A stretch of DNA of 58,468 nucleotides from OM182 bacterium BACL3 MAG-120619-bin3 (GCA_001438145.1 LICD01000002.1:1-58468); one strand, 5' to 3'. Counted from the first letter of the stretch, positions 12,082 through 21,606 are shown. The notes: generated from the sequence alone by a model not told the origin. Program-made: numbers and translations.

Positions 12082-12145
12082 GTCCGAGTTGCGTTCATCG
12101 ATGATTTTTGTTCGATGATTAGATTTTTACTCTAGGGAAGACCTA

Positions 12146-14287
12146 ATGCTATTTTCCGGCCAAGCTATTAAAGCCTCATTGCTACCTTCGGGTATCGCCC
12201 AGCTAATCTTCGATCTTGAAGGTTCATCCGTCAACAAGTTCGACCAATTAACGCTAAAAGAGTTGGGTGAGGCGGTTGCGGCTATTGGCGAAAGCGATGC
12301 ACGTGGCGTAATTTTCTCGAGTGCAAAGTCTACTTTTATCGTTGGCGCTGACATAACTGAGTTCACCGACTTGTTCGCGACAGGCCCAGAGGCTATTCGC
12401 ACATGGATCGGTCGTGCTAATGAGGTTTTCAACGCGGTTGAAGATCTCTCTATACCTACGGTTGCTGCAATAAACGGGGTGGCTTTGGGAGGCGGTTTTG
12501 AACTGGCGCTCGCGACGGATTTTCGCCTTGCGTTAGACGCGGCCGTGGTTGGATTTCCCGAGGTGAAGCTCGGCATCCTGCCAGGCTTCGGCGGCACAGT
12601 GCGCCTGCCAAGATTAGTCGGCCCAGAAAAAGCAATCGCTTGGATTAGCCAAGGATCACATGTGCGGGCGCAACAAGCGTTAGCTGAAGGCGGGATCGAC
12701 GCCATCGTAGAATCCGATGATCTTATCGCCGCTGCCGAACGCATGATCGAAGATTGCCTCGACGGCAGTTTAGATTACGTTGCGCGACGAGTGCTGAAAA
12801 CACAGCCGGTGCAGAGCGCGCCGGATGCGCTCGCTGCGCTCTACGCTGTTGCCAAGCCGCAGGTGTTCAAAGCGACGGGGCCAAATTATCCTGCGCCATT
12901 GACTGCCGTAGAGGCCATGGAGAAAGGGGTGTTGGAGGATCGTGCTGGCGCGCTCGCCGAAGAGCACGAAGGGTTTATAAAGCTCGCGGGAACTTCGAGC
13001 GCTGCTAATCTCGTCCAAATGTTTCTCAATGATCAATATCTTGCCTCGAAATCTCGCTCGCTGTCGAAGGGCGTGCCTGCAATTAGCAAGGCGGCTGTCC
13101 TTGGCGCCGGCATCATGGGAGGCGGTATCGCCTATCAATCCGCGCTGCGTGGAACGCCCATTGTCATGAAAGATATTGCGCAAGCGGGCCTCGATTTAGG
13201 GTTGAGCGAGGCGGCCAAGTTGGTTGGCAAACAAGTCAAACGAGGTAAGATGAGTGAAGAGGCCGGCGAGAAGATTCTCGGTGGCATTACCGCAACGTTA
13301 AGTTACGAGGAGGTTGTGGGCGCCGAACTGATTGTCGAGGCGGTGATTGAGAACGAAAATATCAAGAAGTCGGTTTTGGCCGAACTCGAAAGCGCCGTCG
13401 GCGATGAGGTGATCATCGCGACCAACACATCCACAATCTCAGTCGATTCGCTAGCCGGTGCACTTAAAAAGCCAGAACGATTTTGCGGCATGCATTTCTT
13501 TAACCCTGTGCCTCTCATGCCTTTGGTTGAAGTGATTCGTGGCAAGGATTCGAGCGATGAAACAATCGCAACGACTGTCGCTTACGCGAAAGCGCTCGGG
13601 AAAGTGCCTATCGTAGTCAATAACTGCCCGGGATTCCTCGTTAACCGAATTCTCTTTCCCTATTTCGGCGCGTTTTCGACACTACTAAACGAAGGCGCTG
13701 ATTTCAGACAGATCGATCGAGTTATGGAGTCATTTGGCTGGCCAATGGGTCCTGCCTACTTACTTGATGTTGTCGGCATAGACACTGCGGTACACGCGCA
13801 AGCGGTGATGGCTGCCGGTTTTGATCGTATGCAATTAGGGTTTGAGAGCGCTATCGACAAACTCTATGCGCAAGGTGATTTCGGGCAGAAGTCCGGTCGT
13901 GGGTTCTATCAATATACCGTGGATGAAAATGGCCGGCCGCAAAAATCAGAGAATCCTGAGATTGATTCGCTCATCGCGGGCATTAGCGCCGAACGTCGAG
14001 ATTTCAGTGACGAAGAAATACGCGACCGGTTGATGCTTGCGCTCTGCTTAGAGACGGCTCGCTGTCTTGAGGACGGCATTGTCGAGACGCCTATCGAAGC
14101 CGATATGGGTCTCGTGTTAGGTCTTGGTTTCCCCACGTTCAGGGGTGGAGCGCTGCGTTACATCGATCAATTAGGACTGGCCGAATTCTGCAGGCTTGCC
14201 GACAGCTATACGAGTCTAGGCGCCATGATGGAGCCTACGAGTAAGATGCGAGAAATGGCTTCCTCGCAAAGTGTATTTTACAAATAA
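12146..14287 (+). CDS. fadB: Fatty acid oxidation complex alpha subunit FadB
   Basis: Bifunctional enoyl-CoA hydratase and L-3-hydroxyacyl-CoA dehydrogenase of beta-oxidation. 713 residues, close to the E. coli protein. The hydratase half has both catalytic glutamates at Glu119 (GGGFELALATD) and Glu139 (GFPEVKLGILPGFGGT). The dehydrogenase half starts near residue 310 with the NAD motif GAGIMGGGIAYQSA and includes the HFFNPVPLMPLVEVI block. The usual partner thiolase fadA does not follow: the next gene is ttcA. FadA must be encoded elsewhere, or another thiolase serves. Confidence 0.96.
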   Translation: MLFSGQAIKASLLPSGIAQLIFDLEGSSVNKFDQLTLKELGEAVAAIGESDARGVIFSSAKSTFIVGADITEFTDLFATGPEAIRTWIGRANEVFNAVEDLSIPTVAAINGVALGGGFELALATDFRLALDAAVVGFPEVKLGILPGFGGTVRLPRLVGPEKAIAWISQGSHVRAQQALAEGGIDAIVESDDLIAAAERMIEDCLDGSLDYVARRVLKTQPVQSAPDALAALYAVAKPQVFKATGPNYPAPLTAVEAMEKGVLEDRAGALAEEHEGFIKLAGTSSAANLVQMFLNDQYLASKSRSLSKGVPAISKAAVLGAGIMGGGIAYQSALRGTPIVMKDIAQAGLDLGLSEAAKLVGKQVKRGKMSEEAGEKILGGITATLSYEEVVGAELIVEAVIENENIKKSVLAELESAVGDEVIIATNTSTISVDSLAGALKKPERFCGMHFFNPVPLMPLVEVIRGKDSSDETIATTVAYAKALGKVPIVVNNCPGFLVNRILFPYFGAFSTLLNEGADFRQIDRVMESFGWPMGPAYLLDVVGIDTAVHAQAVMAAGFDRMQLGFESAIDKLYAQGDFGQKSGRGFYQYTVDENGRPQKSENPEIDSLIAGISAERRDFSDEEIRDRLMLALCLETARCLEDGIVETPIEADMGLVLGLGFPTFRGGALRYIDQLGLAEFCRLADSYTSLGAMMEPTSKMREMASSQSVFYK

Positions 14288-14329
14288 GAGTCAGGCTTCT
14301 GATTGAATTTACGGTCGAGCGGAACAGAA

Positions 14330-15187
14330 ATGACAGTCACTGAAATTAGAAAAACTAAAAGCGATATCGATCAGGGCTTAAAGCTCAATCGAAGTCGAAA
14401 GAACTTGCGTCGAGATGTGGGCAAAGCGATCGCTGACTATACGATGATCGAAGACGGTGACAAGGTTATGGTCTGCCTGTCGGGCGGAAAAGATTCCTAT
14501 GTGATGTTGGATATTTTGTTGAGTCTACAAAAAAGTGCACCGATTAATTTTTCTTTGCACGCAATTAATCTCGACCAAAAGCAACCTGGCTTCCCCGAGC
14601 ACGTGTTGCCCGACTATCTTTCAGCGCTCGGCGTCGACTACTCAATTATCGAGCAAGATACCTATTCAATCGTTATGGATAAGGTGGAAGAGGGTAAGAC
14701 TTTCTGCGGACTGTGTTCACGGCTCAGGCGAGGAATACTCTATAACAAAGCTGTGGAAATGGGTGCGACCAAAATCGCACTCGGACACCATCGCGATGAC
14801 ATTGTTGAGACGCTGTTTTTGAATATGTTCTACGGCGGCAAACTCAAAGCTATGCCACCTAAGCTGCTGTCAGATGATAAGCGTAACGTGGTGATTCGTC
14901 CGCTCGCCTATTGCAAAGAGCGTGAGATTGAACGCTATGCCGAGCTAATGGATTTTCCAATAATCCCCTGCAATCTCTGCGGTTCGCAAGACAATATGCA
15001 GCGCCAGAATATTAAAGCGATGCTGCGCGGCTGGGATAAAGAGCAGCCTGGCCGGGTCGAAACTATTTTTAGGAGTATCTGTAATGTGCAGCCTTCGCAG
15101 CTTGCCGACCCCAAGCTCTTTCCGTTTGGCGGGTTGCGCGCTGACTCAGCCGGAGAGTCGAAACTTTCGCTTGTCGAACTAGTTTAG
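14330..15187 (+). CDS. ttcA: tRNA 2-thiocytidine(32) synthetase TtcA
   Basis: ATP-dependent, Fe-S-cluster enzyme that thiolates C32 of several tRNAs. 285 residues from the ATG at 14330; an upstream in-frame TTG at 14303 is a poorer start. The PP-loop SGGKDS is at residues 51-56, and the cluster cysteines are in CGLC (126, 129) and CNLCGS near residue 217. tusA, a sulfur carrier in tRNA thiolation, lies two genes downstream, which suits a shared sulfur-transfer theme, although TtcA is not a known TusA client. Confidence 0.96.
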   Translation: MTVTEIRKTKSDIDQGLKLNRSRKNLRRDVGKAIADYTMIEDGDKVMVCLSGGKDSYVMLDILLSLQKSAPINFSLHAINLDQKQPGFPEHVLPDYLSALGVDYSIIEQDTYSIVMDKVEEGKTFCGLCSRLRRGILYNKAVEMGATKIALGHHRDDIVETLFLNMFYGGKLKAMPPKLLSDDKRNVVIRPLAYCKEREIERYAELMDFPIIPCNLCGSQDNMQRQNIKAMLRGWDKEQPGRVETIFRSICNVQPSQLADPKLFPFGGLRADSAGESKLSLVELV

Positions 15188-15194
15188 GCAAATT

Positions 15195-15440
15195 ATGGAA
15201 ATCCCCCACAGTCAGTTGTCGAAAGAAGTCTTGGATGCCGTCATCGAAGAATTTATTACCCGCGAGGGGACTGACTATGGTGACAGAGTTATTTCACTCG
15301 ATGACAAAGTGGAGCAAGTGAGAGGGCAGCTTGATCGAGGGGATGTTTTTCTCAGTTTCGACCCGCTCTCGCAAAGCTGCCAGCTTTTCCCGCGTGAATT
15401 CCGTGCGGCCTTGCAAAGTCTTGACGAGGAAGAGAGCTAA
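15195..15440 (+). CDS. UPF0270 (YheU-like) family protein
   Basis: 81-residue acidic cytoplasmic protein of unknown role. The opening MEIPHSQLSKEVLDAVIEEFITREGTDYG and the later block GDVFLSFDPLSQSCQLF match the UPF0270/YheU family. It begins 7 bp after ttcA and is probably in the same transcript. No catalytic motif is visible. Confidence 0.88.
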   Translation: MEIPHSQLSKEVLDAVIEEFITREGTDYGDRVISLDDKVEQVRGQLDRGDVFLSFDPLSQSCQLFPREFRAALQSLDEEES

Positions 15441-15508
15441 TAGGACCCTGCGTGACAGCTGTCATAAGGCACGAGTGGTGAACTGGAAAAAGTTCGGTGG
15501 ATAAGTAG

Positions 15509-15790
15509 ATGAGCCAGAGTATCCCGAGCCTCGTGCCGGTAAAAAACGAAGAGAATGTTGTCGCCGATATAAAAGTGGATGCGACTGGGCTGTATTGTCC
15601 AGAACCGGTCATGCTGCTCCATAAGCACTTTAAAACAATGGCCGCCGGCGATATTTTGGAGCTTAACGCGACAGATCCCTCTACGACGCGAGATGTGCCT
15701 AAGTTCTGCGCGTTTTTAGGACACGATCTTGTTGCTTGTGAGCAGCAGGGTGAACAGTTTACGTATTTACTACGCAAGGGTTCGGAGTGA
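15509..15790 (+). CDS. tusA: Sulfur carrier protein TusA
   Basis: Small sulfurtransferase that accepts persulfide sulfur from IscS and passes it on, classically toward 2-thiouridine formation. 93 residues with the signature GLYCPEPVML, active Cys30. The N-terminal ~15 residues extend beyond the usual start; an internal initiation is possible but no better codon is seen. The TGA overlaps the GTG of the next gene, a coupled arrangement. Confidence 0.92.
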   Translation: MSQSIPSLVPVKNEENVVADIKVDATGLYCPEPVMLLHKHFKTMAAGDILELNATDPSTTRDVPKFCAFLGHDLVACEQQGEQFTYLLRKGSE

Positions 15791-16737
15791 GCGGCACGTC
15801 ACACGTCTATTTAATCGACGCCTCGATCTATATATTTCAAGCCTATTTCTCACCCTATAACGAGAGTCTAGATGAGTCGGGTGAAGACCTCAGCGCGTTC
15901 ATTGGTTTTGCACAATTCTTACTCTCGCTGCAACGGCGTGAGCGTCCGCAATCGGGTGCGGTTGCAATGGATAACTCACTGTTCACAGGCTTTCGCCACG
16001 AACTGAGCCCGGAGTATAAATCCAATCGCGAATTGCCGGACGATAGCCTTGCTCGTCAATTAGACTTTTGTGCGCGAGCAGCGGATGCGTTTGGGTGGCC
16101 TGTTTATGCGAGCACGCGCTACGAGGCAGACGATATCATAGGCACACTCGCACTGCGTTCACGGTCATTAGATGAAACAGAGTCAGCGCAGGGTATATGC
16201 ATTGTCAGTAGAGATAAGGATCTCGCGCAACTCATCCGTGCAGACTCAGATGTCATGTGGGATTTTTCGGCAAACCGGCGGCGGTCACGCATCGACATCG
16301 AGCGAGAATTAGGGATTCCAACGACGCGCATTCCTGATTATCTTGGGCTAGTTGGCGACAGCGTTGACTGCATCGCTGGCGTCCCCGGTGTTGGACCTGT
16401 CAAAGCGACTGCGTTGCTTGCGGAATTTGGGTCGCTCGACGGTATCTATGCAAATCTTCACGCGGTTGCTGGGCTGCCTATGCGCGGTGCTAAATCATTG
16501 GCCGAAAAGCTCGAGCGTTTTGAAGCGCAAGCGCGGCATTGCAAACTTTTGGCGACCATTGTCGAAGAGCCCCACGACTGCGCTGAGCCTTTTGCTTGCG
16601 CAGCACCCGCTGAGCTTGTTTTAGCAAGGCCCAATTACGACAAGTTTGCGTTGTTGCTCGAAGAGGCACTCGTGCCCGCTGCGCTCAAAGTTAGGATGTC
16701 CGAAGCTCTTGCAAGGCTAGTCGAGGAGGCGCCATGA
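15787..16737 (+). CDS. 5'-3' exonuclease / flap endonuclease (ExoIX/Xni-like)
   Basis: FEN-family nuclease similar to the N-terminal domain of DNA polymerase I, without a polymerase. 316 residues. Conserved acidic blocks include YLIDASIYIFQAY, AMDNSLFTGFRHELSPEYKSNR, RYEADDIIGTLA and IVSRDKDLAQLI, followed by the helix-hairpin-helix DYLGLVGDSVDCIAGVPGVGPVKA. It retains more metal-binding acidic residues than the short E. coli Xni, so I avoid the name xni. GTG start overlaps the tusA stop and its TGA overlaps the pdxB start. Confidence 0.88.
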   Translation: MSGTSHVYLIDASIYIFQAYFSPYNESLDESGEDLSAFIGFAQFLLSLQRRERPQSGAVAMDNSLFTGFRHELSPEYKSNRELPDDSLARQLDFCARAADAFGWPVYASTRYEADDIIGTLALRSRSLDETESAQGICIVSRDKDLAQLIRADSDVMWDFSANRRRSRIDIERELGIPTTRIPDYLGLVGDSVDCIAGVPGVGPVKATALLAEFGSLDGIYANLHAVAGLPMRGAKSLAEKLERFEAQARHCKLLATIVEEPHDCAEPFACAAPAELVLARPNYDKFALLLEEALVPAALKVRMSEALARLVEEAP

Positions 16738-17912
16738 AAGTTGTTGCTGACAGCGGCATACTCGGCGTAGATCGTCTTCACGGTGCGGTAAGTGAGCTTA
16801 TTTTATTGCCGGGGCGTGACATTGATAACGCCTGTTTGCTAGACGCTGATGCGCTCCTAGTACGATCAATAACACGCGTGGACAAGAGTCTTCTCGACGG
16901 CACTGCGGTAAAGTTTGTCGGCACTGCAACCAGTGGAAGAAATCATATAGATGAGCAGTACCTCCGCGATGAGGTCATAGCCTTTGCCGACAGCAAAGGC
17001 GCTAATGCGTCTGCGGTCGTGGACTATGTCTTCGCCGCACTTGCCTATTTGGCGCGCTTTCACGCCGATGGCGGTGCCTCTTTTGTTGGCACAACTGTTG
17101 GTATTGTCGGCGTTGGGTGTGTAGGAAGCTTGTTAAACAAGCGACTAGAAGCAGCAGGGATCAACACGCTCTGTTGCGATCCACCGCGCGCGCTGTCTGA
17201 GCAGTCAGATGAGACTAGCCGATTTGTCGCCCTAGATAAAGTGATGGGGTGCGACGTGGTCTGTGTCCATGTGCCACTCAATAATGATGCAGAATATTCT
17301 ACTAGCCAGTTGATCGGTGCGCGCGAGCTCGCGCTTCTGCCTGCGGGTGGCGTGTTGATTAACGCGTGTCGCGGAGGGGTTGTCGACGAAGATGCCGTTA
17401 GAGCTTACGCAACAGCGCATAAAACGTTTAATTATTGCTCGGATGTGTGGCGGGATGAGCCGATCGTGGCGCCGGAGATTGTCGCGGTCGCGCGTCTCGC
17501 CACGCCGCACATCGCAGGTTACAGCGTTCAGGCTAAGCGAGCGGCGACGGACAGGCTGCTCGCCGCCCTCCAAGAGCATTTTTTTCAATCCAATATTGTT
17601 GACCATGGGGATAAGTTAAACGCGAGAGTCGAGCCTCCTGCGCCTTTCATGAAAACCCAATCTCGAATGCGCTACGAGTTCGATGCAGCAGTGAGTGGCT
17701 GGGAGATCATCGCGGATATTTTCGATCTCAGACTCATTGACAGAGACTTTCGTGAAAGCACTGCAAAGGGGTTGTCTTCGGCGTCTTTTGATAGCTTGCG
17801 TAAAGCGCTTTTGCAGCGTCAAGAACTAGGCTGCTGCAGTGTGAGCCTCACACACGATGTGTCCGATTCCGACCGGCAATTGCTTGCTGCAGTCGGTATC
17901 GAGATCAATTGA
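16734..17912 (+). CDS. pdxB: Erythronate-4-phosphate dehydrogenase PdxB
   Basis: Second step of DXP-dependent pyridoxal phosphate synthesis: oxidises 4-phosphoerythronate. 392 residues in the D-2-hydroxyacid dehydrogenase fold, with N-terminal MKVVADSGILGVDRL, the NAD motif GIVGVGCVGSLLNKRLEAAG, the block NACRGGVVDEDAV carrying the catalytic Arg, and the His in TPHIAGYS. A C-terminal dimerisation region follows. ATG overlaps the preceding stop. The 3' end overlaps the convergent alaA 3' end by 8 bp. Confidence 0.95.
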   Translation: MKVVADSGILGVDRLHGAVSELILLPGRDIDNACLLDADALLVRSITRVDKSLLDGTAVKFVGTATSGRNHIDEQYLRDEVIAFADSKGANASAVVDYVFAALAYLARFHADGGASFVGTTVGIVGVGCVGSLLNKRLEAAGINTLCCDPPRALSEQSDETSRFVALDKVMGCDVVCVHVPLNNDAEYSTSQLIGARELALLPAGGVLINACRGGVVDEDAVRAYATAHKTFNYCSDVWRDEPIVAPEIVAVARLATPHIAGYSVQAKRAATDRLLAALQEHFFQSNIVDHGDKLNARVEPPAPFMKTQSRMRYEFDAAVSGWEIIADIFDLRLIDRDFRESTAKGLSSASFDSLRKALLQRQELGCCSVSLTHDVSDSDRQLLAAVGIEIN

Positions 17913-19128
17913 TCCGGTAGCTATCTAGCACCCTAGCTAGTTTCCCAATCGCCATGCGTAAATCCTCCTCGCGCGGTAAGAAAACAACTCTAAAATGCAG
18001 GACGTCGTCAACATTGAACGCGCTGCCCTGGACGAGCAGAATTTGTTCTCGCTCCAAAATGTCTAAAATAAGTTTCTCATCGTCATCGATTTTAAACACT
18101 GCTGGATCGAGTGCGGGAAACATATAGAGTGCGCCGCGCGGCTTTACACAGCTTACGCCTTCAATCTGTGTAAGGAGTTCCCAAGCAGTATCTCTTTGAC
18201 GTCGCAGGCGCCCAGTAGGTAAAACTAAGTCGTTGATGCTCTGGTAGCCGCCCAATGCAGTCTGGACAGCGAGCTGCGCAGGAACATTGGCACAGAGTCT
18301 CATGTTGCTGAGTATTTCGATGCCTTCAATGTAACTCTTAGCAAGGTGTTTTGGCCCCGTTAGAATCATCCAGCCGGAGCGAAAGCCTGCGAGTCGATAA
18401 GATTTTGAAAGGCCATTAAAACTCACGGTGAAGACATCGCTGCTGAGTGAGGCAAGCGGAATATGTTCCGCCTCGTCGTAGACGATTTTGCTGTAAATCT
18501 CGTCGGCAAAAAGTATCAGTGAGTGTTTGCGAGCAAGTTCGATTATCCCTTCCAAAAGCTCTTTAGAATAGACGGCTCCTGTTGGGTTGTTGGGGTTAAT
18601 GACTACTAACGCGCGTGTGTTAGGCGTGATTTTCGATTCGATATCGACAAGGTCAGGAAACCAATCAGCCTGTTCGTCACAATGATAATGGATAGGATTG
18701 CCACCACTTAGCGAGACGGCGGCTGTCCATAATGGGTAATCTGGCGCAGGTATAAGTACTTCATCGCCATTATTGAGAAGCGCCTGCATCGAAAGCGTAA
18801 TGAGCTCGCTTACGCCGTTGCCTAAATAGATATCATCGATCTCTACATCCATAACACCTAAACGCTGGCACTCCTGCATGATCGCTTTACGAGCAGAAAA
18901 TAGACCTTTGGAGTCGCAGTAGCCTTCGGCAGTCGGTAGATTGCGAATGACATCTTGGATTATTTCATCAGGGGCATTTAGCCCAAACACGGCTGGGTTG
19001 CCGATGTTCAACCTGAGAATGCGATGTCCTTCCTCTTCGAGCTGCTTTGAGCGTTCGAGTACTGGGCCTCTGATGTCATAGCAAACCATGCCTAGCTTGT
19101 CTGACTGCTTGATCTCTTTTGTCTTCAT
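17905..19128 (-). CDS. alaA: Alanine-synthesising aminotransferase AlaA (class I)
   Basis: Pyridoxal-phosphate aminotransferase making alanine from pyruvate and glutamate. 407 residues, with the family start IKQSDKLGMVCYDIRGPVLERSKQLEEEGHRI shown only in part here, the glycine-rich GNGVSELI phosphate region, NPNNPTGAVY, and the PLP-binding Lys in SFNGLSKSYRLAGFRSGW. E. coli AlaA/YfbQ is the closest family I recognise. It is transcribed divergently from msrB across 250 bp that contains no gene but does contain a 13-bp tandem repeat. Confidence 0.9.
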   Translation of the reverse strand: MKTKEIKQSDKLGMVCYDIRGPVLERSKQLEEEGHRILRLNIGNPAVFGLNAPDEIIQDVIRNLPTAEGYCDSKGLFSARKAIMQECQRLGVMDVEIDDIYLGNGVSELITLSMQALLNNGDEVLIPAPDYPLWTAAVSLSGGNPIHYHCDEQADWFPDLVDIESKITPNTRALVVINPNNPTGAVYSKELLEGIIELARKHSLILFADEIYSKIVYDEAEHIPLASLSSDVFTVSFNGLSKSYRLAGFRSGWMILTGPKHLAKSYIEGIEILSNMRLCANVPAQLAVQTALGGYQSINDLVLPTGRLRRQRDTAWELLTQIEGVSCVKPRGALYMFPALDPAVFKIDDDEKLILDILEREQILLVQGSAFNVDDVLHFRVVFLPREEDLRMAIGKLARVLDSYRIN

Positions 19129-19150
19129 GTGCCTCTTAGACCCTGTTGCT

Positions 19151-19176
19151 CGTTTCGATAAGTCGTTTCGATAAGT
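19151..19176. repeat. Perfect 13-bp tandem duplication
   Basis: CGTTTCGATAAGT occurs twice in tandem (19151-19163 and 19164-19176), 23 bp upstream of the alaA start. The rest of the 250-bp alaA/msrB divergent region holds a small hairpin CGGAGA-AAA-TCTCCG (19188-19202) and the palindrome GCAACT-T-AGTTGC (19297-19309). I cannot assign a regulator to any of them. Confidence 0.9.
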
Positions 19177-19378
19177 TGCGCCGGCTGCGGAGAAAATCTC
19201 CGATTCGCTAAGTGGTGTTTGCTAACTAGATAGTCATGTCGTTTAGCGATAGGCTACGCGTCTCGAAGTGTAACGCAATAATTACTCTGCTCCCTAGCAA
19301 CTTAGTTGCGCGGCAGCGACTCCTCTCGGGCTGTCGACGAAGTCTGAACCCGAGGCGGGTACTTACCGGACGAATACT

Positions 19379-19813
19379 ATGAACGATGTAACCAAGAAAA
19401 ATATCGGCGCTGACGAACTGCCTTCAACAGAAGCGGAGTGGTTGGAAAAACTTGGTCCCGAAGCTTTCGCTATCATGCGCAAGCAGGGGACAGAGCGTGC
19501 TTTCACGGGCGAGTTTTGGGACAAAAACGAGCAAGGGAGTTATCGCTGTAAGGGCTGTGGTGAGGTGTTGTTCCTCTCCGATACTAAGTTCGACTCCGGG
19601 TGCGGTTGGCCGAGCTTCTTTTTACCGGCCTCGGCGGCGCCAATCGAAGAGCGATCGGATAACAGTCACGGTATGCAGCGCACTGAGGTGGTGTGTACCG
19701 GCTGCAATTCGCATCTGGGTCATGTGTTTAACGATGGCCCGGCAGTAACTGGTCTTCGTTATTGCATCAACTCGGTCTGCCTCGATTTTGAGGGAGTCAA
19801 TGGTCAGGACTAA
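19379..19813 (+). CDS. msrB: Peptide-methionine (R)-S-oxide reductase MsrB
   Basis: Repairs methionine-R-sulfoxide in proteins. 144 residues with two zinc CxxC pairs (CKGCGE and CTGCNSHLGH), the substrate block FDSGCGWPSFF and the catalytic cysteine in RYCINS. No signal peptide, so cytoplasmic. The last 14 bp overlap the start of the barrel gene downstream, suggesting co-translation. Confidence 0.95.
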   Translation: MNDVTKKNIGADELPSTEAEWLEKLGPEAFAIMRKQGTERAFTGEFWDKNEQGSYRCKGCGEVLFLSDTKFDSGCGWPSFFLPASAAPIEERSDNSHGMQRTEVVCTGCNSHLGHVFNDGPAVTGLRYCINSVCLDFEGVNGQD

Positions 19814-20642
19814 TACCGCCTCGAGGCTAGGCCCGAGCGCGCTGCTTTGCGTCCTACTTAGCGCTCTACCCATTGGCCTTGCCGCGCAGGACGCAGACCT
19901 CTTGCGCGGTGTCGAGCAACAGGTTGCATTAGGGCTTTATTACGCCGATGGCGGCTTTGGAGCGTTAGATAAGACGCGTATCACCTATCTTCCACTAAGT
20001 TGGGCGTTGGAAAAAGGTGGCTGGAGCGGCCAGATCTCCGTCGCCAAGCTTCGCGTTGAAGGACCGGGCAACGTACTTGTCAATCTCGGTGGCGTAACGC
20101 GTGCTGTCGCCGCCGATTCGGTTCGCCGCTATTCGGGCACTGGTGATAGTTTGCTCGAGCTTGGCTATACCCACACGATTGGGATTGAAGATAGCAGGCT
20201 GCCTAGGCTATTCGGGGAATCCTTCTCGCTTGGCGCTCGCGTGAGTCTTAAAATTCCAACAGCCAGTGTGGAAAAGAATCTCGGTACCGGTGAGCGAGAC
20301 GTGTCCTTTCAATTGGAGTCCTCTTTTTACCTTGGGGAGAACACTGTCTTCGCGACAGCAGGGTATAGTAATCGCGGCGACTCTGCCGTCTTCGCCGATA
20401 TTGAAAGCTCAGGTTTTGCACAGGTTGGAATAGCGCGCAGGATGACGTCGAAAACAAGTGCGGGTTTGATTTATGACTACCGTGCAACCGCTTCGCAATT
20501 CTTCGGCGATGTGAAAGAAGTAAGCGTTTATGCTGGTTGGGAGTTGACTCCCGCGTGGTCATTGACTGCGCTTATGAGTGCTGGGCTGACCTCGGCCAGC
20601 GCCGATCGAGCCCTGTACCTCCAGCTAGCGTATCGTCTTTGA
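19800..20642 (+). CDS. Putative outer-membrane beta-barrel protein, function unknown
   Basis: 280 residues from the ATG at 19800, which has GAGGGAG upstream and overlaps the end of msrB. A signal peptide is clear (LGPSALLCVLLSALPIGLAAQ, cleavage near LAAQ-DA). The mature part alternates polar and hydrophobic residues in repeated strands (VALGLYYADGGFG, GWSGQISVAKLRVEG, GESFSLGARVSLKIPTAS, VSVYAGWELTPAWSLTALMSAGLTSA), as in transporter-like barrels of marine proteobacteria. The C-terminus LYLQLAYRL lacks the usual terminal aromatic residue. No family name assigned. Confidence 0.75.
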   Translation: MVRTNTASRLGPSALLCVLLSALPIGLAAQDADLLRGVEQQVALGLYYADGGFGALDKTRITYLPLSWALEKGGWSGQISVAKLRVEGPGNVLVNLGGVTRAVAADSVRRYSGTGDSLLELGYTHTIGIEDSRLPRLFGESFSLGARVSLKIPTASVEKNLGTGERDVSFQLESSFYLGENTVFATAGYSNRGDSAVFADIESSGFAQVGIARRMTSKTSAGLIYDYRATASQFFGDVKEVSVYAGWELTPAWSLTALMSAGLTSASADRALYLQLAYRL

Positions 20643-20673
20643 TTTAGCTCGCGTGTGCCTTCGGCCCAGCCGA

Positions 20674-21606
20674 TTAAAGCCCAAGCGGACGCACTCTTGG
20701 CGGTAGAATCGCGGCGCGCTGTAAAGGCCTCGCCCGCTGTAGAGGGGGTAACTGAGGCCGTCTAATGCCTGTAGCTCGCGCCATCTCTGCTATAGCGAGA
20801 TTGTCACTGTTTTCGTTGGTCCATTCTTTCGCTGCTGCCGCGTCTGACTCGGCGGCCTTTGCCGCATTGGCATTTAACCAATTGGCGATGTCTTTCCACA
20901 CGAGTGGCTCTGCTCGGTTACCTGACTCAGTCGGATCCTCTACTGCAGCGTCTGCTAGCGCGATGGCGCTTAATGCCAGCACTGAGTTGTTGTCCTGAGT
21001 GCTGTATTCAATTGACTCCGTAATACTTAGGCTCCCCGCTGATCGATGCTCGTAGTCGATTGCCAACGCTGTCATGGCAGTTTCTATAAAGCCCTCTATG
21101 CTCGGTGCCTGCGATAAATCGATCGGGTGCGCTAGGGTATTCACTGAAAGCGGCTCAGTATCCAGCACTCTCGCAACGGTCGAATTCACACGGGTCACGC
21201 TCACAGGGGACGAAGTAGGTTTGGGGTCGAGGTCTGGACTCGTTAACGGGAGATAAGGCTCGTGTAAAACGACGATTTCATCATTTGACGCGCGCGAAGG
21301 GCCGTCTAACGCCAACTGGTCTGACGCTATCTCTAGGGGAGAGCCCTGTGGCGTAACAATGCCCAAGAAGGGACGAAGACCAGAACCGCCCAAACCTGTA
21401 CCCGGCAGGTCTAGTATTCCAGTGCCCCCGACACCGCTGCCCTCGTCTCCGCCTCTTCGATCACTTGCTGCAGGCCTGAACGAGCCGAGGATCAGTAAAC
21501 AAGCGACTAAGAGAGCTAGCACTAAGCGGAAAGGCAAAACGCTAATAACTGTGTCGACAGTCGTCAGAATTCGCAGGGGTGCGCTCTTTGCCTTCAGGTT
21601 AATCAT
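20674..21606 (-). CDS. Gly-rich membrane-anchored or secreted protein, unknown
   Basis: 310 residues from the ATG at 21606, which overlaps the DUF6502 stop by 8 bp (longer in-frame starts lie inside that gene). One hydrophobic N-terminal segment (FRLVLALLVACLLILGSF) contains LVAC, a possible but unconvincing lipobox. Next comes a Gly-rich stretch (GSGVGGTGI, GTGLGGSGLRP) resembling the N-terminus of DUF5666-type secreted proteins, then a Thr/Ser/Ala-rich region of low complexity with no enzyme motif. The constant pairing with DUF6502 is from memory of such loci. Function unknown. Confidence 0.7.
   Translation of the reverse strand: MINLKAKSAPLRILTTVDTVISVLPFRLVLALLVACLLILGSFRPAASDRRGGDEGSGVGGTGILDLPGTGLGGSGLRPFLGIVTPQGSPLEIASDQLALDGPSRASNDEIVVLHEPYLPLTSPDLDPKPTSSPVSVTRVNSTVARVLDTEPLSVNTLAHPIDLSQAPSIEGFIETAMTALAIDYEHRSAGSLSITESIEYSTQDNNSVLALSAIALADAAVEDPTESGNRAEPLVWKDIANWLNANAAKAAESDAAAAKEWTNENSDNLAIAEMARATGIRRPQLPPLQRARPLQRAAILPPRVRPLGL

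Noticed and set aside
11792-12118. Hexapeptide-repeat ORFs on both strands (also 11837-12052 minus)
   Set aside because: The repeats come from the 18-bp DNA tandem array, which keeps frame on both strands. Neither ORF has a ribosome site or a domain.
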